Below, piece by piece: positions 43,224 through 51,071 of a stretch of 64,000 bases of DNA. Location: assembly GCF_016135805.1 (NCBI RefSeq), contig NZ_JADWOX010000017.1, forward strand, positions 1 through 64,000, written 5' to 3'. The stretch is from Caulobacter hibisci (lineage in GTDB: Bacteria > Pseudomonadota > Alphaproteobacteria > Caulobacterales > Caulobacteraceae). Each line of letters opens with the position of its first letter. The first letter of the stretch is position 1. Both the position numbers and the translations under genes were made by a program. A model generated the notes under the pieces. It was given only the letters and a program-made list of their open reading frames with translations, ran no database searches and was not told the origin of the DNA.

Positions 43224-43532
43224 TTAAAGCCGCCCCCGCGCCCCGCCTTTCAGCGCGTCGATCTTCCGCTCCGGCCTTGGCGGCGAAGCGATCTCCGCCT
43301 CCAGCGCCGACAGCCAGCCGCCCGCCGTCCGCGCAGCCCGCTCGGGCGGCAGGGCGACGACGATCTTGCGGACCGTCGCGGCCATCTGGCCCAGCAGCCG
43401 CACCTTGTCGCTCGCCTTGCGGAGGGCCTCGCGGTCGAGGCCGTCCTCCATCGCCGCCCAGACGTCATCCATGGCGGCCATCAGCCGCTGCTGGATCTTC
43501 GCGCACCAGGCGCGGGAGGTGTCGTTGCTCAT
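43224..43532 (-). CDS. Hypothetical helical protein (102 aa)
   Basis: ATG 43532 is chosen; another ATG four codons upstream is possible. The protein is almost entirely helical: two amphipathic helices (about 6-32 and 35-62), then AGGWLSALEAEIASPP and a basic tail. The KVRLLGQMAATVRKIVVALP segment resembles small regulatory or terminase-like subunits of caulobacterial genomes, but I do not recognise a family. The stop codon sits at the edge of a family C repeat. Confidence 0.6.
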   Translation of the reverse strand: MSNDTSRAWCAKIQQRLMAAMDDVWAAMEDGLDREALRKASDKVRLLGQMAATVRKIVVALPPERAARTAGGWLSALEAEIASPPRPERKIDALKGGARGRL

Positions 43533-43635
43533 GAGCAAGAGCATGCGGCCGGTTTCGAGGCCGGGGATGAGAAACGTGCGTTTTCGTCTAGGGCGCTGGA
43601 TTCGTTCGCATCAGCACGACGGCCAGCGGGGATAG

Positions 43636-43793
43636 ACCCTCTCCCAGAGGGAGAGGGAGGGGCCCAGGCGATAGCCTGGGAGGGTGAGGGGTTACGCCGC
43701 CAGCCGGCGTGCCGGCACGCCGTCTTCCGTCCCTAACCCCTCATCCTCCCACGCCTGCGGCGCGGGCCCCTCCTTCTCCCTCTGGGAGAAGGT
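43636..43793. repeat. Palindromic intergenic repeat, family D, copy 3
   Basis: Left hairpin CCCTCTCCCAGAGGGAGAGGG, GGGGCCCAGGCGATAGCCTGGGAGGGTGAG, a short different core with GCCGGCGTGCCGGC, then TCATCCTCCCACGCC ... GGGCCCCTCCTTCTCCCTCTGGGAGAAGG. The family tag CTATCCGGACA is missing in this copy. Confidence 0.8.
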
Positions 43794-43825
43794 GAGACTG
43801 GCGCGCCCTGTGGATAACTTCCGCC

Positions 43826-44182
43826 CTACTTCGTGGCCTCGTGGACTTCCTTCTTGGCCGCCGTGCCCGCTTCCTTGCTCTCGCGGGTGATGTCCTTGCC
43901 GGCTTCCTGGGCCTTGTCGCCGGCCTTGGCGCCCGCTTCCTTGGCCGCGTCCACGGCGTCGCCGGCGGCGACCTTGAGGTCGGCGGCGGTTTCCTTGGTG
44001 CTTTCCTTCAGGGCCGTCCCGGCTTCCTTGACGTCGGGATCGTTCTTGATCTCGCTGGCGGCCTCCTTGATGTCCTGGCCGGCGGCGGCGGCGCCTTCCT
44101 TGATCTGCTGGGCGTGCTGGTCCGAGCAGGCGGCGGCCGACAGGGCCAGGGCGGAGGCGGCGATCAGGGCGAGGGTGCGCAT
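43826..44182 (-). CDS. Lys/Ala/Glu-rich (LEA-like) lipoprotein
   Basis: 118 residues with a lipobox SAAAC (Cys19). The mature part is low-complexity and built of 11-residue-like repeats rich in Ala, Lys, Glu and Asp (KEAASEIKND, KEAGTALKES, KEAGAKAGDK). Such class A amphipathic helix repeats occur in group 3 LEA and apolipoprotein-like proteins, which bind membranes or protect against desiccation and osmotic stress. The role is inferred from composition. It is divergent from fmt. Confidence 0.75.
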   Translation of the reverse strand: MRTLALIAASALALSAAACSDQHAQQIKEGAAAAGQDIKEAASEIKNDPDVKEAGTALKESTKETAADLKVAAGDAVDAAKEAGAKAGDKAQEAGKDITRESKEAGTAAKKEVHEATK

Positions 44183-44317
44183 GGGTCTTCTCCAACGCTC
44201 GTGGTTGCAAAGAGTCCGGCAAACAACGATGCGCGAACGGTCGAGGTTCCGACTCTCGTCGCGCCCGGCGACTCCGCGCGGCTTTCCCCCGAGCCCCGGC
44301 GAGGCTAAACCCCCGCC

Positions 44318-45244
44318 ATGCGCATCGCCTTCCTCGGAACCCCGGACTTCGCCGTCGCCTGCCTGGCCGAACTCGTCGCCAGCGGCCACGAGATCGCCTG
44401 CGTCTACTCCCAGCCGCCCGCCCCGCGCGGCCGCGGCCAGGAGCTGAAGCCCTCGCCGGTCCATGCCTTCGCGGAGGGCCTGGGCCTGCCGGTCCGCACC
44501 CCGATCTCGATGAAGACGCCCGAGGAGATCGAGGCCTTCCAGGCGCTGGATCTCGACGCCGCCGTCGTCGTCGCCTTCGGCCAGATCCTGGTCAAGGCCG
44601 TGCTGGATGCGCCCAAGCTCGGCTGCTTCAACCTGCACGCCAGCCTGCTGCCCCGCTGGCGCGGCGCGGCCCCGATCCAGCGGGCGATCATGGCCGGGGA
44701 TCCCGTGACGGGCGTCCAGGTGATGCGGATGAGCGAGGGCCTCGACGAAGGTCCCGTCCTGCTGTCGGAGAGCGTGCGCATCGACGCGCTCGACACCGTC
44801 TCCAGCCTGCACGACCGACTGGCCGCCGTCGGCGCCCGCCTGCTGCCGGTGGCCCTGGCCGCCATCGAACGCGGCGGCGCGATCGAGACGCCGCAGTCGG
44901 AAGACGGCGTCACCTACGCCAAGAAGATCAAGCCGGCCGAGGCCCGCATCGACTGGACCCGCCCCGCCGCCGAGATCGACCGCCACATCCGCGGCCTGTC
45001 GCCCTTCCCCGGCGCCTGGTTCGAGGCCCCGTCCGACAAGGGCCCGGTCCGCGTGAAGGCCCTGCTTTCCAAGGTCGAGGACGCCGACGGCGAGGCAGGA
45101 ACCGTGCTCGACGACGACCTGCTGATCGCCTGCGGGGAGGGCTCCGTCCGCCTGCTCAAGGCCCAGCGCGAAGGCAAGGGCGCGCAGGACGCCGGCGACT
45201 TCCTGCGCGGCTTCCCGCTGGCCGCCGGGACGGTCCTGGCCTGA
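44318..45244 (+). CDS. fmt: Methionyl-tRNA formyltransferase
   Basis: 308 residues. The N-terminal formyl-transferase domain carries FLGTPDFAV (5-13), Asn105 and His107 in NLHASLLPRWRGAAPIQ, and Asp143 in SEGLDEGP, which correspond to the catalytic Asn-His-Asp triad. The C-terminal tRNA-binding domain is complete. It formylates initiator Met-tRNA. Its stop TGA shares one base with the truA start (TGATG), so the two are translationally coupled. The usual def partner is not in the window. Confidence 0.96.
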   Translation: MRIAFLGTPDFAVACLAELVASGHEIACVYSQPPAPRGRGQELKPSPVHAFAEGLGLPVRTPISMKTPEEIEAFQALDLDAAVVVAFGQILVKAVLDAPKLGCFNLHASLLPRWRGAAPIQRAIMAGDPVTGVQVMRMSEGLDEGPVLLSESVRIDALDTVSSLHDRLAAVGARLLPVALAAIERGGAIETPQSEDGVTYAKKIKPAEARIDWTRPAAEIDRHIRGLSPFPGAWFEAPSDKGPVRVKALLSKVEDADGEAGTVLDDDLLIACGEGSVRLLKAQREGKGAQDAGDFLRGFPLAAGTVLA

Positions 45245-45990
45245 TGCCCCGCTACCGCCTCCTCGTCGAGTACGACGGCCGCCCCTATGCCGGCTTCCAG
45301 GCCCAGGCGACCCTGCCCAGCGTGCAGGGGGCGATCGAGGCGGCGGTGAAGGCCTTCAGCGGCCAGGAACTGCGCATCGCCGCCGCCGGCCGCACCGACA
45401 CCGGCGTCCACGCCACCGGCCAGGTCGTCCATGTCGATCTGGAGCGCGACTGGCCGGCCCAGACGGTGATGAACGCCCTCAACGCCCACCTGATGCGCGA
45501 GGCGGTGTCGATCCTCGACGCCGAGGTCGCGCCCGAGGACTGGCACGCCCGCTTCTCGGCCAACGAGCGGCGCTACCTCTATCGCATCCTCAACCGCCGC
45601 GCCCCGCCGGCCCTCGACAAGGGCAAGGTCTGGCACATGAAGAAGCCGCTGGACGCCGACGCGATGCACGCGGCCGCCCAGGCGCTGGTGGGCCTGCACG
45701 ACTTCACCACCTTCCGCGACATGCACTGCCAGGCCAAATCGCCGCTGAAGACCCTGGACGTCGCCCGCGTGCGCCAGGTCGGCGAGGAGATCCACCTCGA
45801 CTTCGAGGCGCGCAGCTTCCTCCATCGCCAGGTGCGCTCGATGACCGGCACCCTGGTCGAGGTCGGCGCCGGCCGCTGGGAGCCCGGTGACGTCAAGGCC
45901 GCCCTCGAAGCCAAGGACCGCACCCAATGCGGCCCCGTGGCCCCGGCCGACGGGCTCTATCTGGTCGGCGTGGGGTACGGTGCCCCTTAA
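45244..45990 (+). CDS. truA: tRNA pseudouridine synthase A
   Basis: 248 residues. The catalytic Asp52 lies in AAGRTDTGVHA, and the RYLYRILNRRAPP and FLHRQVRSMTGTLVEVGAGRW blocks are typical TruA. The enzyme makes pseudouridine 38-40 in the anticodon arm. It overlaps fmt by one base, and a family D repeat begins two bases after its stop. Confidence 0.96.
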   Translation: MPRYRLLVEYDGRPYAGFQAQATLPSVQGAIEAAVKAFSGQELRIAAAGRTDTGVHATGQVVHVDLERDWPAQTVMNALNAHLMREAVSILDAEVAPEDWHARFSANERRYLYRILNRRAPPALDKGKVWHMKKPLDADAMHAAAQALVGLHDFTTFRDMHCQAKSPLKTLDVARVRQVGEEIHLDFEARSFLHRQVRSMTGTLVEVGAGRWEPGDVKAALEAKDRTQCGPVAPADGLYLVGVGYGAP

Positions 45991-45991
45991 A

Positions 45992-46208
45992 ACCCTCTCT
46001 CTTCGAGAGAGGGAGGGGCCCGCCGCGAAGCGGTGGGAGGGTGAGAGGTTTCGCAGTCGGCCGGCAAACTCCAAGCCTCTCCAAACCTCAAGTCCCTAAG
46101 CGGCGCCTGGCGTGCCGAAGGCTGAAACGCCGAGCTTCATTCGGAGAGTTTGTTACCTCTCACCCTCCCAGGCTTCGCCTGGGCCCCTCCCTCTCTCAAA
46201 GAGAGGGA
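45992..46208. repeat. Palindromic intergenic repeat, family D, copy 4 (long core)
   Basis: Outer hairpins CCCTCTCTCTTCGAGAGAGGG and CCCTCTCTCAAAGAGAGGG, inner GGGGCCCGCCGCGAAGCGGTGGGAGGGTGAG and its mirror TCACCCTCCCAGGCTTCGCCTGGGCCCC. The core between the arms is longer than in other copies (about 100 bases) and ends beside the glsA stop codon. Confidence 0.82.
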
Positions 46209-46211
46209 TCT

Positions 46212-47132
46212 CTAAAGCACCGAGCAATTGGTCAGCTGCGCGAACGCCTCCAGCGCCCTGGCCCCAACCACCGACGTCCCGAACCTGTCGAGCTCCGGCG
46301 ACCACACCGCCACCGTCGCCTTGCCGGGCACGACCGCCACGATCCCCCCGCCGACGCCGCTCTTGGCCGGCAGGCCGACGCGGTAGGCGAAGCTGCCGAC
46401 GCTGTCATAGATGCCGCAGGTCAGGAGCAGGGAATTGAGCCGCCGGGTCAGGCGCTCGGCGAAGATCGTCTCCTGCACCAGCGGCGAGAAGCCGCCGGCC
46501 GCCAGCGGCAGGAAGGCCCGGGCCAGCTGGCGGCAGCTCATGGTCAGGGCGCACTGGCGGCAATAGGCGGCGACCACGGCCTCGGGGTCGTGGGTGATGG
46601 TGGCCTTGCCGCGCATCAGGTTGGCGATGGCCCGGTTCTGCCAGGCGTTGGCCAGCTCGGAGGCGGCCACCGCCTCGTCGATCTCGACCGGCCCGTCGGC
46701 CAGGAAACCGGCGAAGCCGCGCACCAGGGCGGCGGGATCCTTGACCTTGTCGAGCAGGATGTCGGTCACCGCCAGGGCGCCGGCGTTGATGAACGGATTG
46801 CGCGGGAAGCCGCCTTCGGATTCCAGCTGCGACAGGTGGTTGAACGGCGTGCCCGACGGCTCCTTGCCGACCCGCACCCAGACCTCGTCGCCGATGCGGT
46901 TCAGCGCCAGGCCCAGGCTCAGCACCTTGGTGATGCTCTGGACCGAAAAGCCCTCGTCGGCGTCGCCGATCACGTGCTCGCCGCCGTCGACCGTGCGCAC
47001 GGCCATGCCGAACTTGGTCCCCGGCACGGTGGCCAGCTGCGGGATGTAGTCGGGCACCCGCCCCTTGCCGAAGTGCGGCTTCACCAGCACGGCGACCTCG
47101 GCGAGGACTTCGTCGATGGAGAGCTCGTTCAT
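46212..47132 (-). CDS. glsA: Glutaminase A
   Basis: 306 residues of the serine-dependent beta-lactamase-like glutaminase family. The catalytic Ser66-x-x-Lys69 lies in FSVQSITKVLS, and the NPFINAGALA, YCRQCALTMSCRQLA and CGIYDSVGSFAYRVGLPAKSGVGGGI blocks are complete. It hydrolyses glutamine to glutamate and ammonia in the cytosol, and can supply acid tolerance in other bacteria. It follows an uncharacterised membrane gene by nine bases on the same strand. Confidence 0.95.
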   Translation of the reverse strand: MNELSIDEVLAEVAVLVKPHFGKGRVPDYIPQLATVPGTKFGMAVRTVDGGEHVIGDADEGFSVQSITKVLSLGLALNRIGDEVWVRVGKEPSGTPFNHLSQLESEGGFPRNPFINAGALAVTDILLDKVKDPAALVRGFAGFLADGPVEIDEAVAASELANAWQNRAIANLMRGKATITHDPEAVVAAYCRQCALTMSCRQLARAFLPLAAGGFSPLVQETIFAERLTRRLNSLLLTCGIYDSVGSFAYRVGLPAKSGVGGGIVAVVPGKATVAVWSPELDRFGTSVVGARALEAFAQLTNCSVL

Positions 47133-47141
47133 GGCCCTGTC

Positions 47142-47897
47142 TTAGCCGACGCCGTCTATGTTGTCGGCTGGCAAGCCGAGAATGCGCTTGAGGCGCGCTC
47201 GATCCTCTTCATCCAGCCCCCTGGAATGTAGCGCGACGCACTCGAAAAGGTCGGAACGATCGACGGATGTAGGAACCGAGGCGAGCACATTGGGCACGTT
47301 GTCCAGCCTGTCCATCCAATCCAGGATCGGTTCGCCCCAATCCGGCGAGAGATCCGCACTGCGATCGCCTTGGAAGCGGACGATGTAAGTCGGCTTGAGT
47401 CGATTCGAACGGCCCTCGGCCCTGCAGGCTATGTTTACGCCGGTCGCGGCGCGCCAAGGGGCGCGGGCGACGACCTGCTTATCCTTCAGCCATACGACCC
47501 CGTCGAGCGAGGCCACTCCGCGCTGATGGCCGGAAAAGGCGGCGATAGTGGCCAGGACGCCGCCCATGGCCAGGACGAGCAGCGTCAGCACAATGCCCCG
47601 CACCCGTCGCCCTAGGGCGGGGTGCAGGCGCCAATTCATGACGCCAAACAAACCGGGGACGAAGAAGAACGGCGTAAAGCCGACCGGCCAGGTCAGCCAA
47701 CCCCAAGGCGCTTCCAAACGCCAACTGGCGACGACGTTTGGCGTCGCGGCGACCGCTGTGGCCAAACGCATGTCATTGCGTGAATCCACCCAGGACAGGC
47801 CGGCGAGAAAAAGACCCGCCATGCCGAACGTGAGCGCCCAACCCAGCACTCGCTCGGTTTGAGAGAATTCCCCGTCATAGTCCCTGGCCCAGATCAT
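47142..47897 (-). CDS. Hypothetical membrane protein (251 aa)
   Basis: ATG 47897 is preferred; TTG one codon upstream is possible. Three hydrophobic helices are visible near residues 19-36, 62-85 and 100-120, followed by a soluble domain of about 130 residues with VVWLKDKQVVARAPW, TYIVRFQGDRSADLS and a helical end (DEEDRARLKRILGLP). No family is recognised. Codon use is slightly less GC-biased than in neighbouring genes, which may point to more recent acquisition. The nine-base gap to glsA and 56-base gap to dapE suggest a dapE-this gene-glsA operon. Confidence 0.65.
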   Translation of the reverse strand: MIWARDYDGEFSQTERVLGWALTFGMAGLFLAGLSWVDSRNDMRLATAVAATPNVVASWRLEAPWGWLTWPVGFTPFFFVPGLFGVMNWRLHPALGRRVRGIVLTLLVLAMGGVLATIAAFSGHQRGVASLDGVVWLKDKQVVARAPWRAATGVNIACRAEGRSNRLKPTYIVRFQGDRSADLSPDWGEPILDWMDRLDNVPNVLASVPTSVDRSDLFECVALHSRGLDEEDRARLKRILGLPADNIDGVG

Positions 47898-47953
47898 CAA
47901 CTCTTGTCGCTCGACAACCGTTGATGTGGCGTTTCAATCCCAGGGTGTGGCGT

Positions 47954-49114
47954 TCAGGCGAACGCCTCGAAGTACCGCCGGATCAGCGCCTGGTAGGCCA
48001 CGGCCAACTGCCGCACCTCCTCGACCGGAACCCGCTCGTCCACCTGGTGCATGGTCGAGCCGACGAGGCCGAACTCGACGACCGGGCAGATGGCGCGGAT
48101 GAAGCGGGCGTCGCTGGTGCCGCCGGTGGTCGAGAGTTCCGGCTCGCGGCCGGTGGCCTCGCGGGCGGCGGCCACGATGACGTCGGTGAAGGCGCCCGGC
48201 TCGGTCAGGAAGGCCTCGCCGCTGATCTTGCACAGGGCCTCTACACGGCCCGAGAAGCCTTCGGCGGCTTCCCGGCACTCGCCCTCGATCCAGGCGGCCA
48301 GGTCCTTGCCCTTGTGGGCCGGGTTGAAGCGGATGTTGACGCGGGCCCTGGCCGAGGCGGGGATGACGTTGGTGGCGGTGTTGCCGACGTCGACCGTGGT
48401 CACCTCCAGGTTCGACGGCTGGAAGCCGGTATAGCCCTCGTCCAGCAGCCGGCTCTGCAGGCGCGACAGGATGTCGACCAGCACCGGGATCGGGTTGGCC
48501 GCCCGGTGCGGATAGGCCACGTGGCCCTGCTTGCCGTCCACGGCGATCCAGGCGTTGATGCTGCCGCGCCGGCCGATCTTGACCATGTCGCCCAGCAGGT
48601 TGGCGCTGGTCGGCTCGCCGACGATGCAGTGGTCGATGATCTCGCCCTCGGCCGCCAGGGCCTCGACGACCTTGACCGTGCCGTCCTCGGCCACGCCCTC
48701 CTCGTCGCCGGTGATCAGGAAACTGATCGAGCCGGGATGCTCGGGGGTGTTGGCCACGGCGGCGACGAACGAGGCGATGGCCGACTTCATGTCGACCGCG
48801 CCGCGGCCGTACAGCACGCCGTCCTTGATCTCGGCCTCGAACGGACCGGCGGTCCAGGCCGCATCGTCGCCCACCGGCACCACGTCGGTATGACCGGCGA
48901 AGCAGAGGTTGGGCCGCGCCGTGCCGCGCCGGGCGTAGAGGTTCTCGATCTCGCCGAACTTCATCCGGCGGCAGGCAAAGCCCAGCCCCTCCAGCTGGCG
49001 TTGCAGCACGTCCATCGCGCCCTCGTCGGCGGGGGTCACGGACGGGCGGCGGATCAGGGCTTGGGCCAGCTCGACGGCGTCGATGCTGACGGAAACGGGC
49101 GCGGGGCTGGTCAT
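47954..49114 (-). CDS. dapE: Succinyl-diaminopimelate desuccinylase
   Basis: ATG 49114 gives 386 residues. M20 metallopeptidase motifs are FAGHTDVVPVGD with His75 and Asp77, bridging Asp108 in GRGAVDMK, and TGDEEG near 138-143 with the catalytic Glu. The later ISGEAFLTEPG, STTGGTSDARF and GSTMHQVDE blocks contain the remaining ligands. It releases L,L-diaminopimelate for lysine and peptidoglycan. dapD is 3.2 kb away on the same strand, with accessory genes in between. Confidence 0.95.
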   Translation of the reverse strand: MTSPAPVSVSIDAVELAQALIRRPSVTPADEGAMDVLQRQLEGLGFACRRMKFGEIENLYARRGTARPNLCFAGHTDVVPVGDDAAWTAGPFEAEIKDGVLYGRGAVDMKSAIASFVAAVANTPEHPGSISFLITGDEEGVAEDGTVKVVEALAAEGEIIDHCIVGEPTSANLLGDMVKIGRRGSINAWIAVDGKQGHVAYPHRAANPIPVLVDILSRLQSRLLDEGYTGFQPSNLEVTTVDVGNTATNVIPASARARVNIRFNPAHKGKDLAAWIEGECREAAEGFSGRVEALCKISGEAFLTEPGAFTDVIVAAAREATGREPELSTTGGTSDARFIRAICPVVEFGLVGSTMHQVDERVPVEEVRQLAVAYQALIRRYFEAFA

Positions 49115-49179
49115 GGTGCAGGCTTTAGGCTTCCCTTCCGCGCGACGCAATTTCTCACGTTTCTCCTCGAAGACCGACC

Positions 49180-49659
49180 ATGCCCAAGATCGACATCGAC
49201 CAGGCCCCCACCCGCCACGGCACGGCCTATCCGGCCCCGTTCGACGAACCCTGCAAGGCTCGCCAGCGCTGGAAGCTGGGCGACGCGGTCGGCCTCACCC
49301 AGTTCGGCGTCAACCTGATGCGGCTGGAGCCCGGCGTCTGGTCCAGCCAGCGCCATTGGCACACGGCCGAGGACGAGTTCGTCTGGGTGGTCGAGGGCGA
49401 GGTGGTGCTTGTCGAGGAAGACGGCGAGACGGTGCTGAAGGCCGGCGACTGCGCGGGCTTCAAGGCCGGCGTTCCCAACGGCCATCAGATCCAGAACCGC
49501 TCGAACGCCGTCGCCGTCCTGCTGGAAATGGGCTCGCGCCGTCCCGAGGAGGACGGTTGCGACTACCCCGACCTCGACCTGATCATCCGCCCTGGCGAGG
49601 AGACGTATCGGCATCGGGACGGGGCGCCGTATGAGGTCGAGACCGGGCGCAAGCGGTAG
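49180..49659 (+). CDS. Cupin-domain protein
   Basis: 159 residues with a single cupin barrel. Motif 1 contains QRHWHTAEDEFVWVVEGEV (metal His/His/Glu) and motif 2 DCAGFKAGVPNGHQIQNRS with the last His. The final segment carries a conserved DYPDLDLI motif. The family includes small metal-binding proteins, some with sugar-isomerase or dioxygenase-like activities. The biochemical role is unknown. It is divergent from dapE with about 65 bases between, and 108 bases separate it from the toxin-antitoxin candidate. Confidence 0.88.
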   Translation: MPKIDIDQAPTRHGTAYPAPFDEPCKARQRWKLGDAVGLTQFGVNLMRLEPGVWSSQRHWHTAEDEFVWVVEGEVVLVEEDGETVLKAGDCAGFKAGVPNGHQIQNRSNAVAVLLEMGSRRPEEDGCDYPDLDLIIRPGEETYRHRDGAPYEVETGRKR

Positions 49660-49703
49660 GAAATATTGACTTTGCCGCTCGTCGGAGGCACAAGGTCTCG
49701 ATA

Positions 49704-49718
49704 GTTCTTAATTTGTTC
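49704..49718 (+). promoter_or_regulatory. LexA (SOS) box upstream of the Panacea gene
   Basis: GTTC-TTAATTT-GTTC is an exact match to the alphaproteobacterial LexA-binding consensus GTTC-N7-GTTC. It ends two bases before a TTGACG -35 hexamer, so bound LexA would block RNA polymerase. The region is AT-rich compared with the rest of the window. I saw no other exact match at the promoters I inspected. Confidence 0.75.
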
Positions 49719-49720
49719 CG

Positions 49721-49748
49721 TTGACGATCAGGATCGCGAGGATTCAAC
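49721..49748 (+). promoter_or_regulatory. Probable housekeeping promoter for the Panacea operon
   Basis: The -35 is TTGACG (49721-49726). Fourteen bases later GATTCAAC (49741-49748) matches six of eight positions of the Caulobacter -10 element GCTANAWC. The first codon of the Panacea gene is 20 bases downstream of the -10 element. Confidence 0.55.
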
Positions 49749-49767
49749 TCCGATTCGGAGATTTGCC

Positions 49768-50322
49768 TTGCCCGTGTCCGCCGTCCAATTCGATCGGGAA
49801 AAGTTCAAAGAGGCGATCCTCTTTCTGGCGAGCTATTGCCCGCCGGAGGAGCTGGGCAACGTCAAGCTCCACAAGATGCTCTACTTCGCCGACATGATGA
49901 ACTTCCTCGAGGAAGGCCGGCCGCTCACGGGTGTCGACTATCTGAAGCAGAAGTTCGGTCCCACGGCTCGGCATCTGACGTCGGCGGTTGAGGAACTGTC
50001 GCGTGAAGGTCGCCTCACGGCGCGTGAGGTCGACTATCATGGCTTCTTCAAGAAGGACTACGTCGCCACCGCGCCGTTCAAGGCTTCGCGTCTGGCCGAG
50101 CGAGAATTGAACCTGCTGAGCGACGTCGCGGACTTCGTGCGCGGCAAGACGGCGCGTCAGATCAGTGAGATCAGCCACAACGCCGCCTGGGAGGCGGCCG
50201 CTCTGGGCGAGGTCATCCCGTATTTCACCGCCTTGCAACTGGCGCCGGTGGAAGTTACGGACGACGATCGGGCTTGGGCGCTGGAAACCGCGGCCGCCCA
50301 TGCGCACACGCGCCCCTTCTGA
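49768..50322 (+). CDS. Panacea (DUF4065, SocA-like) antitoxin
   Basis: 184 residues from TTG 49768, with CGGAG seven bases upstream; GTG 49774 is the alternative. The DUF4065/Panacea core is clear: LGNVKLHKMLYFADMMNFL, the GRPLTGVDYLKQKFGPTARHL block and a helical C-terminal half. Panacea domains are antitoxins of many type II systems; the founding Caulobacter member, SocA, is a ClpXP adaptor that delivers the replication-clamp toxin SocB for degradation. The downstream small gene overlaps this one by 23 bases, as in a toxin-antitoxin operon. An exact LexA box lies 50 bases upstream. The call of antitoxin is from family and context. Confidence 0.85.
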   Translation: MPVSAVQFDREKFKEAILFLASYCPPEELGNVKLHKMLYFADMMNFLEEGRPLTGVDYLKQKFGPTARHLTSAVEELSREGRLTAREVDYHGFFKKDYVATAPFKASRLAERELNLLSDVADFVRGKTARQISEISHNAAWEAAALGEVIPYFTALQLAPVEVTDDDRAWALETAAAHAHTRPF

Positions 50323-50590
50323 TCGGCCCCCTTTCTTGATCCGACATTCGGAGCTCTTCGAGGGCGCGGTCTACGCCTTGCAGCGGCAGTTCCCCTTTAT
50401 CGACGAAGGGGTTCAAAACCTTGAGTGGCAACTGGCGCGCTTGCCGTTCGACAACGAGAGATGCCCGGCCTTCGAAGGGCGGGAACTCTTCGTCGCCGTT
50501 ACGCCTCGAACCTCACGCGTGCCAGGGCTGAGAGTTCTCTACGAGGTGTCCGGCGCACTCGTCTTTCTGTGGCACCTGTCGGTGCGTTGA
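50300..50590 (+). CDS. Probable toxin partner of the Panacea protein (96 aa, RelE/ParE-like ending)
   Basis: ATG 50300 overlaps the end of the Panacea gene by 23 bases; TTG 50336 is an alternative start. After a basic N-terminus there are two helices (about 17-31 and 36-48) and then a series of beta strands (ELFVAVTP, LRVLYEVSG, ALVFLWHLSVR). The alternation ending in RVLYEV ... VFLWHLSVR resembles the RelE/ParE superfamily, but catalytic residues cannot be assigned. QRQFPF (28-33) and QLARLPF (44-50) are loosely similar to beta-clamp-binding motifs; neither is an exact match. The toxin role is inferred from operon structure. It ends nine bases from the convergent DUF805 gene. Confidence 0.65.
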   Translation: MRTRAPSDRPPFLIRHSELFEGAVYALQRQFPFIDEGVQNLEWQLARLPFDNERCPAFEGRELFVAVTPRTSRVPGLRVLYEVSGALVFLWHLSVR

Positions 50591-50599
50591 GCCAATAGG

Positions 50600-51043
50600 C
50601 TAGAGCCTCTTCGGCTCCGCCCCGTACCGGTTCTCGCCCCGCGTCCCGCGCAGGAAGCCCAGCTCGATCCAGGCCCATCCGGACAACACCAGCGCCGCCA
50701 GGGCCAGGGGCAGGCCGACGATGACGCCGCCGTCCTCATAGGCCCAGCCGGCCAGGGCGGTCAGGCTGTAGGGGCCCAGGCCGAAGACCAGGATCCAGCC
50801 CGCCGCCTTGCCCCTGTCATGCAGCCGGCGCACGGCGACGCAGATCCCGGCGGCGGCGACTGGCAGGAACAGCAGGCAGGGAACCGCGCCCAGCCAGCCG
50901 CCGATCCGGGTGGCGGCGACGACCAGGCACATCAGGATGGCGCTCGCCAGGGCCATGGCCAGCTGCATGCGCCAATAGGTCAGCCGGGTGGCGCGGCCCG
51001 AGACGGCGAAGAACGGTTTCAGCTTTCCGACCAGGCCTTGCAT
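50600..51043 (-). CDS. DUF805 family membrane protein
   Basis: 147 residues from ATG 51043 with GAGG upstream. The N-terminal GRATRLTYWRMQL segment and the RRLHDRGKAAGW motif near 77-88 define DUF805, a small inner-membrane family with about four helices. Function is unknown. It follows the LRR-kinase gene by 28 bases on the same strand, so it is probably the last gene of the pyrimidine nucleotidase-dapD-kinase unit. Confidence 0.87.
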   Translation of the reverse strand: MQGLVGKLKPFFAVSGRATRLTYWRMQLAMALASAILMCLVVAATRIGGWLGAVPCLLFLPVAAAGICVAVRRLHDRGKAAGWILVFGLGPYSLTALAGWAYEDGGVIVGLPLALAALVLSGWAWIELGFLRGTRGENRYGAEPKRL

Positions 51044-51071
51044 GGCCTCGACTAGAGCGTGATCCGGCCGC

